From the NCBI GenBank assembly GCA_963556695.1, contig CAUWAG010000007.1, positions 3,472,001 through 3,536,000 on the forward strand: DNA of 64,000 nt, given 5' to 3'. The number at the start of each line of letters is the position of its first letter. Positions within the stretch are counted from its first letter, which is position 1. This stretch comes from Anthostomella pinea (Eukaryota; Ascomycota; Sordariomycetes; Xylariales; Xylariaceae). This document shows positions 53,796 to 64,000 of this stretch, in pieces. The position numbers and the translations under genes are program-made. The notes under the pieces are model-generated. The model was not told the origin of the DNA. It was given only the letters and a program-made list of their open reading frames with translations, and searched no databases.

Positions 53796-55250
53796 GCTGA
53801 ATCTCAGCAAGGCCGCTCTAACAACCAGAACGGCGGCAACCCTTCAAATAGGGGCCGCGGGAACAGCAGAGACAGGAGCAGAGGCCGTGGCAAACGCCGT
53901 CAGCAGTCTGACCACAGCAATTAGAGTGGCATACGTTGTTATAACTACGGCAAAACGGGCCATATTGCCAGAAACTGCCCCAATGAGTGAAAGACCAACA
54001 ATAACGCTGCACGCAGCGGCGGTGATCATGGTAACAAAGGAGCAGGAGCTTCACAAAGAGCCTCCCACCATGCTTTACAATCACAGCCGCATCCGCCAGC
54101 AGGGCTTGAAGAGTTTGCTGGTACAACGAAGAACGGCCGGAGTAACTCTGCCGCGGGAGGCAGTATCATGATTGACCTCCAGAAGTGGTACGATAGAGAG
54201 ATTTGTGCCAGTGCTCTGGCTGATCAGGAATGCCACAGCACGCCTAATCAATACGTGCCTGCAATTGCACGCTGTTTGAAGTAATATAGCACACCTGATC
54301 AGAAGCGGGAAGGTAGATACGCCTGGATTTCTGCCAAGGTCAATGCCACTAAGGCAGACCTTGCCGGCAGCCTTGTCAGCTGCTTCCCAAACCTTAGGGA
54401 AAAGGCGCTCACACGAACCAAAAAAAGATCGCCGCAAAGGGGTCAAATCTCCCCCACAATGTCAGGAATAGTTGTCGCATGCGTCAATTACACATTTAGC
54501 AGTAAGGCGATGTCTCCCGGCCAGCTCTTGCTATAGGACAGCAGATCGCATGTTCATATCATGAACGAGCTTAATGACTTTGAGCCCAAAACCCTTGTGA
54601 ATCTCGGCAATAAGCCGTTCCTTGTATAGACAAGAGGAGGCATCGTGCTTGCCACCCATATGGGCACCGTTCTTCAGCGAGTGTGATTAACAGAGGGCAA
54701 AGCGCTTGATGTGAGACTGCGATACACTTTGGACATCAGAGACTTCCCGATCAAGATCTGGTCAAGGGATCTCTTTTATCAGTACAGGGCATATCTGGAG
54801 GGCAACCTGCTAAAGGACCGGGACAGCAGCTGGTCCACTGAGCTCAACGTCCCAAAAAGAGGTTTTCTTATCTAGAAATAGGGTGAGAGAGAACCTGATC
54901 TAGGCAGATCATAATGAGGGTACGCGTCAGAGTGCGAATATGAGAATAAGGAGCTACGCAAAGTGCTCCTGACCTCACTCTCTGGCACAACTTATCAAAT
55001 AACAAATGAGCTACTTCGAAAGCTCATCCTCCTGCACCGATGACTGTGTCATCCAAGTACTGAAAGGCTGCGGATGACGATCAGGATAATCATAAGGATT
55101 GACTTAAAGCCAGAAGACATTGTTGACATCCCTTATGCTGTCTATGAGTGCACAAAGAACAAGAAGTTTATCTCCAAAGAAGCATGAGAGTGTACTAAGT
55201 ATGTCAGAGAGATCAGCCACATTGATTTATGCACCTGTACGCCAATCTTA

Positions 55251-55661
55251 ATGAAAAGGAACGGGGTATTCGACATTATCACGGACGACAAAAGCCGCTA
55301 TTACGACCCCGCGTTCCATCCGACAAAGCACGGTGTTGCTGATCACCTCGAGGAATATATCACTAAGATGAATATTGCGGTCATAGCAATGCCACCTATT
55401 GATGGCCAGGCTCACCGCATGAGGATCATCTAGGCAGATAGAGGGCACAAAATGGGCATGTCATGCCTCGAGGTGCGCTGCAGAAAAGATAGAATTCAAC
55501 TGATCATCTCCTCGCCGAATAACCAGTACCAGAACGGCATTTCTGAGTGCAGCATCCAGTTCTGCATAGAGGAGGCTTGCGCAACTGGCCTTGAGATAAA
55601 CATCCCAAGCTGCTTCTGGGATAGCACAATGTCTTGTACGATCACCACTCTGAATTGAACA
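55251..55661 (+). pseudogene. Copia integrase core fragment
   Basis: Pieces of the DDE integrase catalytic domain in one frame with a stop at 55431. They show FDIITDDKSRYY near the first catalytic Asp, and SSPNNQYQNGISECS, the conserved NGxxE region before the last catalytic Glu. Further copia integrase end sequence (PGSRCL-type, then a Lys-rich stretch) follows at 55748-55880. Confidence 0.75.
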
Positions 55662-56335
55662 GGTCAATCAACTCTAAAGGATCGCACTCCGTATGAGGAG
55701 TACATAAGCGGGATAGACTCCCTTCATGAGTACTCAGTCTCTGTAGATCAGTTTAGGATCCCGGGATCGCGATGCTTGCCCTGATCAATAAGAGCCTTTG
55801 TATCACCTCTAAAAAGCTCAAAGCAAAAGGAGCCAAGTCCACCTTCCTTAACTACCAGGGTATGCAGAACTACGAGGTCTGGCTGATTAAAGACGGCCGT
55901 TATCCGACAAGGCCATACATCCGTTTCCTTGAGCACGTCGGACACGATGATCCTTCAGATCCTCGTGATATCAACAGGTCCCTGCTCTCAGCCGCGCAAA
56001 AGCGACTGAGGCTCAGGAAGAAGGGAAAACCAGCAGTTGGGATCAAAAACCGCGATCTCAATATCATTAAAGAAGATATTACAGGTTGTGATGGATCTGA
56101 CATCCATCCATCCATTCACGGTGGTACGTACGCTCATCAGGTGATCTGGTGGGGTGGACGCGTTGCCCCGCTGCACTCACTATAGATAATTGTGGAGCGG
56201 GATTGAAGATCTAATCTCCCACCAGAATTGGTTGGTGGTTCTGATCCTTCTTCCCTCCTCACCAGTAGATTCTTATTCATCTGGAGTAATAGATGGGCAT
56301 CTTCGTCCTGAGCTGCCAGCTGTTCCGTGACATAG

Positions 56336-57763
56336 GTGACGAGGGCAAAGAAGAAGCACCACGGCGTGTATCAACTGCGCGTTGACTTCCCTGACTCCGA
56401 TGAGATTAAGAGCGCACTGAAGATGCTCTCAGTCGAAGAAGGCGTGAGTGGCAAGGAAGACGGCTCAGTAGCTGCTTCTGACTCTGACCAGGACGACTCT
56501 AACGGCTATTTCGATTCCAAAAGGTTTGATTACAATGCGTACTTTGCAAGGGAGCGCGCCGCAGCAGCTATGTTCCACGATACAGCCACTACCATGAATC
56601 AGATGAATACTCAGATTATAAAGAAGCTCCTCAAAGACAAGCAAGAGTGCCTATTTAACCCTGATCAGAACGACTCTGGCGATCACAGCGCAGCCATGTA
56701 TCATGTGAGGGTGCTATTGCCTAGCTACAGGCTGATAGGGGCTAAGGCAGTTACAGACCCTACCTTCAAAGAAGCTATGAATAGACTAAAGAGGGAGCTA
56801 TGGATTACAGCTATTTTCAGGGAGATTAGAGAGAACCTTGAGCACGACACCTTCGGCTTCAAGTGCACCAGCGAGGCTATCACAGGCCATCTGATCGACG
56901 CAAAATGGGTACTAAAGAAAAAGTTACTATCTACTAATGAACTTGACAAGTTCAAGAGCAGGATCTGCGCAAGGGGATTCACACAGCACAAGGATATTAA
57001 CTACAATGAAACCGCAGCTTCTACAGCGCGTTCAGCATCATAGAGGATACTGATGGCGCTCGCTGCTTCACTAAAATGACACATCATCCAGATCGACTTC
57101 ATTGCCGCGTACCTGAACGGCAAACTTCAGGAATGCATCTTCATGAAACAGTTCCCAATGCTGTATGAGTATTTCCAGGCCTATCCCAATCAGGCCAGGC
57201 TGTATCGCTATGCTCCTGAGAAGGTCATTGAGCTATTGAGACCACTATACGGCCTCAAACAGTCAGGTGCGATGTGGCAAAAGAAAGTACGCAAGCTGCT
57301 TAGTAAGCGCAGATTTGAGCCCCTGATATCAGATGATATGATCTACTTTAACAGTACTACAGGCAAGGTGAGTGCCTCATACGTAGACGACTTCCTTCTC
57401 TTTCGACCCGATCTTCGGCGCCTCAAGGACCTCACCAAGTCTATCAAGGAAGACGTGCTGATCACAGGCAAAAGAGCCGCAGACTGGTTCCTCAGCGTTC
57501 GAATTGTCAGGAGCGCTGACAACGGATACGTGAGGCTCGATCAAGAGCAGTTTGTTACAAAGGTCAAAAAGAAGCTGGGTGTACAGCACACCAACCCTTT
57601 GATCTCTCCTCTTGATCCCACAACGGCTAAAAAAGCCATAAAACATACTAGAGAGACCTCTATAAACAAAATCTATAATTACGCCTTTGTAATCGGCCAG
57701 TTCATCTTCTTAGCGTGTATTGCGCGACCTGACCTAGCTTTTACGGCTTTGACCTGGGCGTGA
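56336..57763 (+). pseudogene. Copia reverse transcriptase, broken
   Basis: The acidic linker is followed by the RT domain: KRELWITAIFREI, DAKWVLKKK, KSRICARGF, then a stop at 57041. It continues with IIQIDFIAAYLNG, RPLYGLKQSGAMW and the catalytic YVDDFLLF at about 57379. At least three stops interrupt the frame (57041, 57074 and 57761). The order and spacing are those of Ty1/copia. Confidence 0.85.
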
Positions 57764-57959
57764 TTCATGAGCAACCCGTCCCCAAGCCACCATCAGGGCC
57801 TCATGAGGGTCGCTAAATATGAACGAGACCCGGAAGAGAGCTATACGATATAGGCGATTGGCAAAGGATCATCTTTATCGCCGTTTTAACAAGCTGGGGC
57901 TCTATAAAGCCGTGGATTCGAGCTTTGGGACCTGCCCAGATACTGGCAGATCAGTGAAG

Positions 57960-58370
57960 GCTTTGTATTCTTTCTCTCCGGCGCTCCTATCCTGTGGTAT
58001 TCAAAACTGCAGACAGTGGTAGCAAAAAACATCTCTAAGGCTGAATACATCGCTCTCTCAGAGGCAGCAGGAGATGCGTTATGGATCAAGAGCTTCTTCA
58101 CAGAGCTCAACCTGATGTCAGAAGGGCCAATTACCTTGCTAGAAGATAATAATGGCACAATCACGTGGATAAAGGAATCGCAAATGTCAAAATAGAAGCG
58201 TCACATCTGTATCGCATACCATTACGCTCACCAGGAAGCTGATGCTAGTTATATCAAGGCGCAGTACATCAGAAGCAAGGAAAATCCAGCTGATGGATTC
58301 ACGAAGGCGCTCTCAGGGGCGAACCACAAGGAGTTCATACGGCTATTAGGCCTGGAGGACTTCGAGTAGA
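57960..58370 (+). pseudogene. Copia RNase H, broken
   Basis: The frame reads SKAEYIALSEAAGDALWI, LLEDNNGTITW and, after a stop near 58193, YHYAHQEA...NPADGFTKALSG, the usual copia RNase H ending. The final stop is at about 58366. It precedes the GATA microsatellite and the polypurine tract. Confidence 0.8.
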
Positions 58371-58429
58371 TAGACAGATGGATCACCAGATTGTTGGCTT
58401 GGAGTGCTATAGCGCGCCTGCCGTGATCC

Positions 58430-58469
<40 letters not shown>

Positions 58470-58470
58470 C
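58430..58470. repeat. (GATA)n microsatellite
   Basis: About ten tandem TAGA/GATA units inside the copia 3' untranslated region, some 50 bp before the polypurine tract. Confidence 0.9.
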
Positions 58471-58521
58471 CGTGATTTTGCTGATTTGAGAGTGCAATTG
58501 CACCTTTTGGTCAAGAGGGCG

Positions 58522-58724
58522 TGTTAGATGTTGGATCCCAGATATGGTGCTCTTAGGTGCAGTACCCACTAGGGGGCTGTCAAGAGAACAGTGGATCCAC
58601 CCTGGCATGGTGCAGTATAATATTTAGCTTTAGATTAGCCCTGCCGAGTATACTTGAGAATGACAACAACATTTGCAGCAACCACTCGCACTCCCAAGGC
58701 TTGTTACCCTTCTAGAATCTCACA
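58522..58724 (+). repeat. 3' LTR of the copia element
   Basis: 203 bp, TGTTAGATGT...ATCTCACA, directly preceded by a purine-rich tract (AAGAGGGCG) and followed by the duplication GAATC. Confidence 0.92.
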
Positions 58725-59465
58725 GAATCAGATAAAAAAGTAATTATTAACAATAAGAACAAAAAGGGGTTTAATAAGCCAGATAATAAAGATAACAAGC
58801 CTATTATAATACGATCTTAGCGCGGCGCAATCTGCTAGTATGCACAATACCGGGTAAGTAATTAATATTACTAAAAACTCCAAAAAGGCGGTTCTAATAC
58901 ATATATTATATAATTTATAGCTTTAATTTGGATGGAGTTGTCCATCAGTGCAAGTGTGGCCTTTTATTGTAAAGACTCTCTTACTTATGGGCCTGTCTCA
59001 TTTGTGAGCGCCCACCGTTACCTTATTATTAGTCTGTTTGGGGTTTTCTATGTCTAGTGGCTCTGCACGTTTTTTTAATTATCATATCTGCGAATCGTTT
59101 TACGCGTCAAACCCGACATATAAGAACATCACGTAGATGTGTTGTCCGAACCCTTCACTTTGGGTTTTACCTTATCGTGTTTATACCACAGCACTCTGGA
59201 ATTGACGCAAACGAGGGGTAGAAACGGTGTGCCTGTCTTGATACTCGTACGGCTAGCTACACCATTCTCCTCCTAGCACGTTCAGCTTGTTGCAAGGTCG
59301 TTAAATACGATACTTAGTATTGTATTTAAATCATATGATACAATACGAACCTATATTGTTGTATACAATTTGTCTAAGATAGTATTAAATAAGTGTGTAA
59401 AGTGAAACTTTGGTTTAATAGTTATATATTTTTAAAAGAATAATAAATAATAAGTATAATAAGAG
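58725..59465. other. AT-rich RIP-like block right of the copia element
   Basis: AT-rich, stop-dense DNA with no usable frame, grading into ordinary sequence at about 59465. It probably belongs to the same degraded repeat island the copia element inserted into. Confidence 0.55.
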
Positions 59466-61564
59466 ACGGCAAGGCCGCTTCCGGGAATGGTGGCTCGAAC
59501 ATGCCATTTCGGGCACCTGCCTTGTCGGGTAATTCTCGGCTGTGCAACCTCTCGCTGCTTTTCGCGCACCCAGAAATGGGATCAACCCCACATGTACCTC
59601 CCAAGTCCACTTGTACCTCTTCTTCCCTTTGCTCGGTTCAGACTACGCTACGCCCCGACTCCGTCACGGCCCTGTCTGCATTCCAAATAACCTTCATTCA
59701 TCACTGGCATCAGTAGCCTCCAGCATATTTACACCCTGCAATTAGCATATGGCTTTTTCATCGCATGTATTATTATAATATTGCTTGTGACTTATCCTTG
59801 GCCTTTGAACTTGCGCGCTGTGGCTGCCTCATAAGTCACCGAATGGGCCAAACAGTCAACTCGTCGCAATCCACTTTGGCACTTCCATGAGCGCCCATGG
59901 AAGAAGTAACCAGATCTGTATAATAACAACTCACGTCATGGTCTGGCCAGACCCTAAACCTGCCTAGTGAGAAACGGCACAAAGGTTTGCGCCGTCACCT
60001 CATTACGGCCTTCTCCGAACCACAAGGGGCATGAAATCCTAATCCACCAGCTTGTGATGCCGGAAGCGAGAAACGGCAGCAGATTTTCCTCATCGGGCAA
60101 CTGTTCAGGTCATAATTTGAGCCAACATCCAGCCGGACAAGGCCGAAGGGTCAGCGGCTCCCCCGATACCTGCAGCATGTCACAGCGGTGATGGAGCTTA
60201 GTGGAAGGCAATAGTCATCTCAAACGGGGTACCCATCTATTAGAAACAGTTTCTGGTCTCGATTTTCAACATTAGCAGGGGGTTCTTCCATGGAAGCAAT
60301 ACGACGACGTATCAACGGATGCTCACGAGGGTTATAATACCAACAAAACTGCCTCTTTAGGGAATTGTGTATCTATTATGCCTTCTTGTCTCCGTCAAGC
60401 TGATGCTAATTACCGAGGGCTCACAAACGCAAAGTGGTATGCGCCTGCTTATGGGGTCGTGCACCAAAATGCCGCCCATGGTGCCACCTGGACTGGCAGT
60501 ATCTGTATTCTTGTTGCATAACCCTTGAAGCTGTCAGGGCTAAGCCATCGAGCAGATGGATGCTCCTCGACTGGTACCTGCCAATTTAATGCCGCTATCC
60601 ATTGTTGCTGCCTACAACCCTGCAACCCTTGTCGTGGTAGGCAGTCGGAACCACCTCCTGCATTGAGGAACTTTCCAGTTTTCGCGAAGCTATGGTACCT
60701 GGGTGAAAGCAGCGGAAGATACCAAGGATCAATGCAACAGACTTGGCACCATTCCTAACGCCTGCTTTCAGCCTTGTCGACAACCTAAAATACGACAAGG
60801 GTCACAAGGCATTGCTTGCCCCTTACGACGACCTTTTCAGCGTAGTTTTACCTCTTTTAGAAGTTTTCGTCTTGGCCTTGCTATCATCTGCTTATGCCTG
60901 TTCTCAGCTGGTGACGAGCTGGACCAAAGGCTAGGATCACCCACAATCAAGGTGGAACGTATTAGGCTATGTAAGCGTGTGTAAACCCCTCGTCTGCCGT
61001 GGACAGTGTATCTTGTTCCTGTGCCCCGTATCCTCATGCTAAAGCACATCCGAGAGGAATGGCTGATGACCCCTTTTCAACCTTGCCGGATGCGACTCTC
61101 CGGCTAGCCGGCCCCTAACAGGCCTCCCGATCAGCCCAGGTCAACATTTCTGAGACGTCGTATACTCCCTCACAACCATCTGCAGAAAGGTTTTTACCGC
61201 CGGAGAACCCGTGAGGCTGACGTTGACCCGCTCTTAACGATCTTGGCGAAATGGAATCAGATGTGGCTACAGACTATCGTATGATGTTTCGTTGGTATTG
61301 CCATTTTGAGATGGTCAAGGATTGGAAAGAGGCGGAGACGTGGCAGATGGTTATGTACCGCCTTCTTGAGAGCTATAACCTATTCCAGACGTCAAACCCG
61401 TCAGGCTTATCTCGGCAACCCCGGGTACATGATAATAATCAGGCATTGCTAGTAACCTGTATTAAGAGGTAGGTTTCATGGCAGAGTGTAAAGTATATAA
61501 GTCGTCTTTCCTCAATCACTTGGGGGGAAAGTGTTCTGACTCAGTCTTGCTTTATCTTGTCCAA
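59466..61564. other. Intergenic region upstream of the SANT-like gene
   Basis: About 2.1 kb of mixed composition with only short frames. A 73-codon frame at 61251-61472 (MESDVATDYRMMFRWYCH...) might be an upstream exon of the SANT-like gene, but no convincing splice joins them. Otherwise nothing was recognised. Confidence 0.45.
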
Positions 61565-63174
61565 ATGTCTACTCTAAAATTCAAGGCATGGCAGCTACCG
61601 AAGCCAAAGCCGAAGCCGAAGCGAACAACTGCTGCTCCTACATCAAAAACAAACCCTCAACAACCTATGAGCTTCCTCCAGACGCCTTCGATCCACAGCA
61701 ATCTTGTCCCTCGAGTCGACAATGAGGCACTCAACTGCTATCAGACCCAGAGTGTCCAGCGGTCCCCTGGGGGAGGTTTCACTGTTCAAACCTCATTAGA
61801 GCAGGACACTGGAGCTTTCAGTCACGGGAAACCATCCAATGACGACCCGGCAAGCATTTTAAGCCAGCCCAGCGCATTCCTTGGAAATGCTGGTGGTACA
61901 GACTTGGACGACAGTACTATCAGCCTTTGCCAAGCCGCTGCTTCTACGGAACAACTATCAGCCTGCCATGACATTAATAACACTACAGATATATGTAAGT
62001 AATATACCTAGTACGCGAAAGCTTTGACTGATCTTATTACCTAATAGCAGGTATTAAAGATTATGACAATAATTATAGCAGCCTAGAGAATGCCAGCCAC
62101 GACGACTTTATCTCGTCTCAAGCCATACCTGCGTCGAGCTTGGACTGTACAAACGACCTCGAGGATGTTGAAGCCCATTCTTCAGCGGCCGAAACTCACC
62201 CTCGGGCTGAATTATCTGTGGATCTACCGACGGCCCCCTCCCCTATTACAGAAGTGGCAACACCGCCAAGAAGCTTACGCTTGCTGCCTTCTCGAATGCC
62301 GGTAGGCAAGCTGGGCGAGTCGATCCCTCATCATGCCCCCAGCCAAACTGAGCAGTCATCCGGTGCTCGAAAGCGGCATGCAAAAAGTCCGCCCGCAAAC
62401 CTACCAATGGAGAAGCGAAGGGCTAGTGGCCGATCCCTCCGTGGCCGATCCCTCCGTGACCGAACCAAACAGAGAACACCTATCTTGGAGGGTGTAGTAG
62501 ACACCAAGCGAGATCGGTCACGTGAACTTCAAAGCCGAAATCGACAATATGAGAACCTTCATGCAAGCACTCGAAGTAGTGGCAGGCCTGGTCACGAAGT
62601 ACCGGGCTCAAGAAAACTTGCCTCTCCTACTATTGCAGTTCCAGAACCACTTACAGCAAGCTGTGGCACTTGTAGCTTTTCTGCTAGACATATGCTTGAG
62701 TTATGCAATTCGGTTGAAGCTCTTTACAAAAAGGAGAACAGTATGACCATAATGCAGCTGTTTCTTGGTTTCATTTGTAGTCATGCCACCCAGAGACTTG
62801 CCCAAGGCGGGCAGGCTGCAGATATGAACCGCTCCCATGATGGTGTGGCTCGCAGCCCCTCTGTTATTCCTTCCATAACGCCAATACCTCTAAACAGCAT
62901 GCGAAACGGACGCATCGAAAGCGTTGAGAGCGATAGCGATGCAGGAAGCCAGGCAGGTAGCTATGACTCTATCCCGGACCAAAGTGCCGGTTTAGGAGAA
63001 GAGGACGACACAGTGGTCAAGAGAAGTCGATGGACAGAACTCAAAGAACTTCAACTGCGGGGGTGGGTGGCAGAAGAAAAGGGATGGCTATGGATTGCAA
63101 AGAAGTTGCACCGAAGCGAAGGGGCCGTCTCACAGCATTGGACCATTATGTCAAAGGAAGGCTGGGAAGTATAA
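61565..63174 (+). CDS. Putative SANT/Myb-like DNA-binding protein
   Basis: Two exons, 61565-61994 and 62051-63174, with a 56-nt GTAAGT...GCAG intron give 517 aa. An in-frame ATG at 61478 would add 29 residues. The N-terminus has a lysine-proline repeat (PKPKPKPKR). The middle is disordered, with a duplicated GRSLRGRSLRD unit, and is rich in Ser, Arg and Gln. A Cys-containing segment (ASCGTCSF) lies near 62650. The C-terminus has KRSRWTELKELQLRGWVAEEKGW...IAKKLHRSEGAVSQHWTIM, a single Myb/SANT-like helix-turn-helix of the kind common in fungal genomes. The recognition helix would be EGAVSQHWTIM. The protein is presumably nuclear; its targets are unknown. Confidence 0.75.
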
Positions 63175-63378
63175 CAGGTAAACAGTGTCTTATTAAAGGC
63201 TTGTTTATCAGGCATTTTATTGTCTTTGTTGCATTTGCTTGTAGTTTAAAGGGCGCTTTTGTTTGATAGATATTGGCGTTATGCAGTGTATATTCCAAGT
63301 TATACAGGTTTAATTGGCGTGACTTTATTAGAAAAGACAGGTCAGTAGATTGATGTTATAGGCCATATGGCACGCCCT

Positions 63379-63669
63379 AGCAGAGTAAGACGGGGTGAAA
63401 GGATACATACCGTTGTCATGCTGGCAGAATAAGATGGGCAGAAAGGATACGTACCGTCGTCATGCCGGCAGAATAAGACGGGCAGAAAAGGTACGTACTG
63501 TCATTATGCCCGGGCAGAATAAGATGGGCAGAATAAGATGGGCAGAAAAGGTACGTACTGTCATTATGCCCGGCAGAAAAAGATGGGCAGAAAAAGTACG
63601 TACCTACGGCTAGGTGTGGCAGAATCGGTACGTACCTTGGTGGGGTTTGGCAGAAAAGGTACGTATTTG
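63379..63669. repeat. Minisatellite, about 44-46-bp units with a GTACGTAC core
   Basis: About seven units, the first five near full length, each beginning GGCAGAA(T/A)AAGA and continuing GGCAGAAAAGGTACGTAC, then TGTCATTATGCCC. Unit starts are near 63379, 63423, 63467, 63513 (partial), 63526, 63572, 63618 (short) and 63649 (partial). Most units carry the palindrome GTACGTAC; the first has a diverged version. It begins about 200 bp after the stop of the SANT-like gene. Confidence 0.85.
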
Positions 63670-64000
63670 TCAGCGCAGATTCCACAACATAAGCAGAATA
63701 TCGCTAATCTGTGCACTACCTTAGCTGAGGGGAGGCCTACCCGTGCCACGCCCCACTTTATTCAGGATTCGCCCGGGCTCACCAGCTCAAGCTGGTGCTG
63801 GACACCAAAACACCCAGTTTTTCAATCTATCCAACTAGAAATGCCTCAACCACCTGCAACTGTGGCCAGATTCGTAGATTTCCGCCGGTGCCAGTCTCCC
63901 AGAAAGCCTCTGTTTGCGTGACTCCTTTGCTGCTTCGGAAAACCAGCGTTTCGCAGCATTGCGAGCCCTTAGATCTGCTGCTTCAACCATCTTCCTCGCC
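63670..64000. other. Right end of window, no gene recognised
   Basis: A mildly coding-like 26-codon frame starts with ATG at 63841 (MPQPPATVARF) and stops at 63919-63921. Too little is present to say whether a gene begins here. Confidence 0.35.

Larger units (their letters stand above)
51894..58724 (+). mobile_element. Ty1/copia LTR retrotransposon, complete structure, decayed
   Basis: 203-bp LTRs at 51894-52096 and 58522-58724, both TG...CA, differ at about 20 positions, mostly transitions. Flanks are GAATT (51889-51893) and GAATC (58725-58729), a 5-bp duplication with one C/T difference. The primer-binding region starts TGGTAGCATCTCG directly after the 5' LTR. A purine tract (AAGAGGG) precedes the 3' LTR. 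Internal order is gag, protease region, integrase, reverse transcriptase, RNase H, which defines copia rather than gypsy. All coding parts are broken by stops and shifts. Total length is 6.83 kb. Confidence 0.92.

Overview
The window looks like chromosomal DNA of a filamentous ascomycete, most likely a Sordariomycete. Genes are interrupted by short GT-AG introns (48 to 176 nt), many with CTAAC/CTGAC-type branch points. Proteins are typical fungal families (Kar5/Tht1, Rsm1, CAP10 transferase, calpain-like protease, archaemetzincin). Several AT-rich, gene-free blocks and C-to-T decayed transposons are what repeat-induced point mutation (RIP) leaves behind. Exon boundaries were worked out by hand from splice sites and family conservation.

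Layout. 1-12.6 kb is an accessory, metabolism-like block: a GMC oxidoreductase (-), a zinc alcohol dehydrogenase (-), a cytochrome P450 (+), an FAD monooxygenase (-) and a polytopic membrane protein (+). It resembles the tailoring part of a biosynthetic cluster, but no core synthase is visible. Three telomere-type repeats lie at its left edge. 13.4-16 kb carries a calpain-like protease with a TGA codon two codons after the catalytic Cys. 16.8-18.0 kb is a long-inverted-repeat (foldback) element with an AT-rich interior and a nested solo LTR. An archaemetzincin follows at 18.2-19.5 kb.

20.07-27.04 kb is a nested stack of non-LTR elements whose target-site duplications can all be read. A tRNA-headed SINE carries a 5'-truncated LINE fragment and, in its tail, a full-length LINE (ORF1 with zinc knuckles, ORF2 with endonuclease-RT-RNase H). 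A second SINE copy sits inside that LINE. SINE and LINE share about 100 bp of 3' end, as expected if the SINE borrows the LINE's reverse transcriptase.

27.4-49.3 kb is mostly conserved genes: an RBR ubiquitin ligase, an atypical SDR, an uncharacterised protein, a small DUF3632-like gene, a CAP10 glycosyltransferase, the karyogamy protein Kar5, mitochondrial ribosomal protein uL6m, Met22 bisphosphate nucleotidase, an Rsm1-type zinc-finger protein and a large Cu-transporting ATPase. Several of these carry single-base lesions (nonsense or frameshift). Either this is a decaying stretch or the assembly has residual indel errors. 49.4-59.5 kb is repeat-rich: AT-rich DNA with a solo LTR flanked by a perfect 5-bp duplication, then a complete but decayed Ty1/copia element with 203-bp LTRs. 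The right end has a SANT/Myb-like DNA-binding protein gene and a minisatellite whose units carry the palindrome GTACGTAC.
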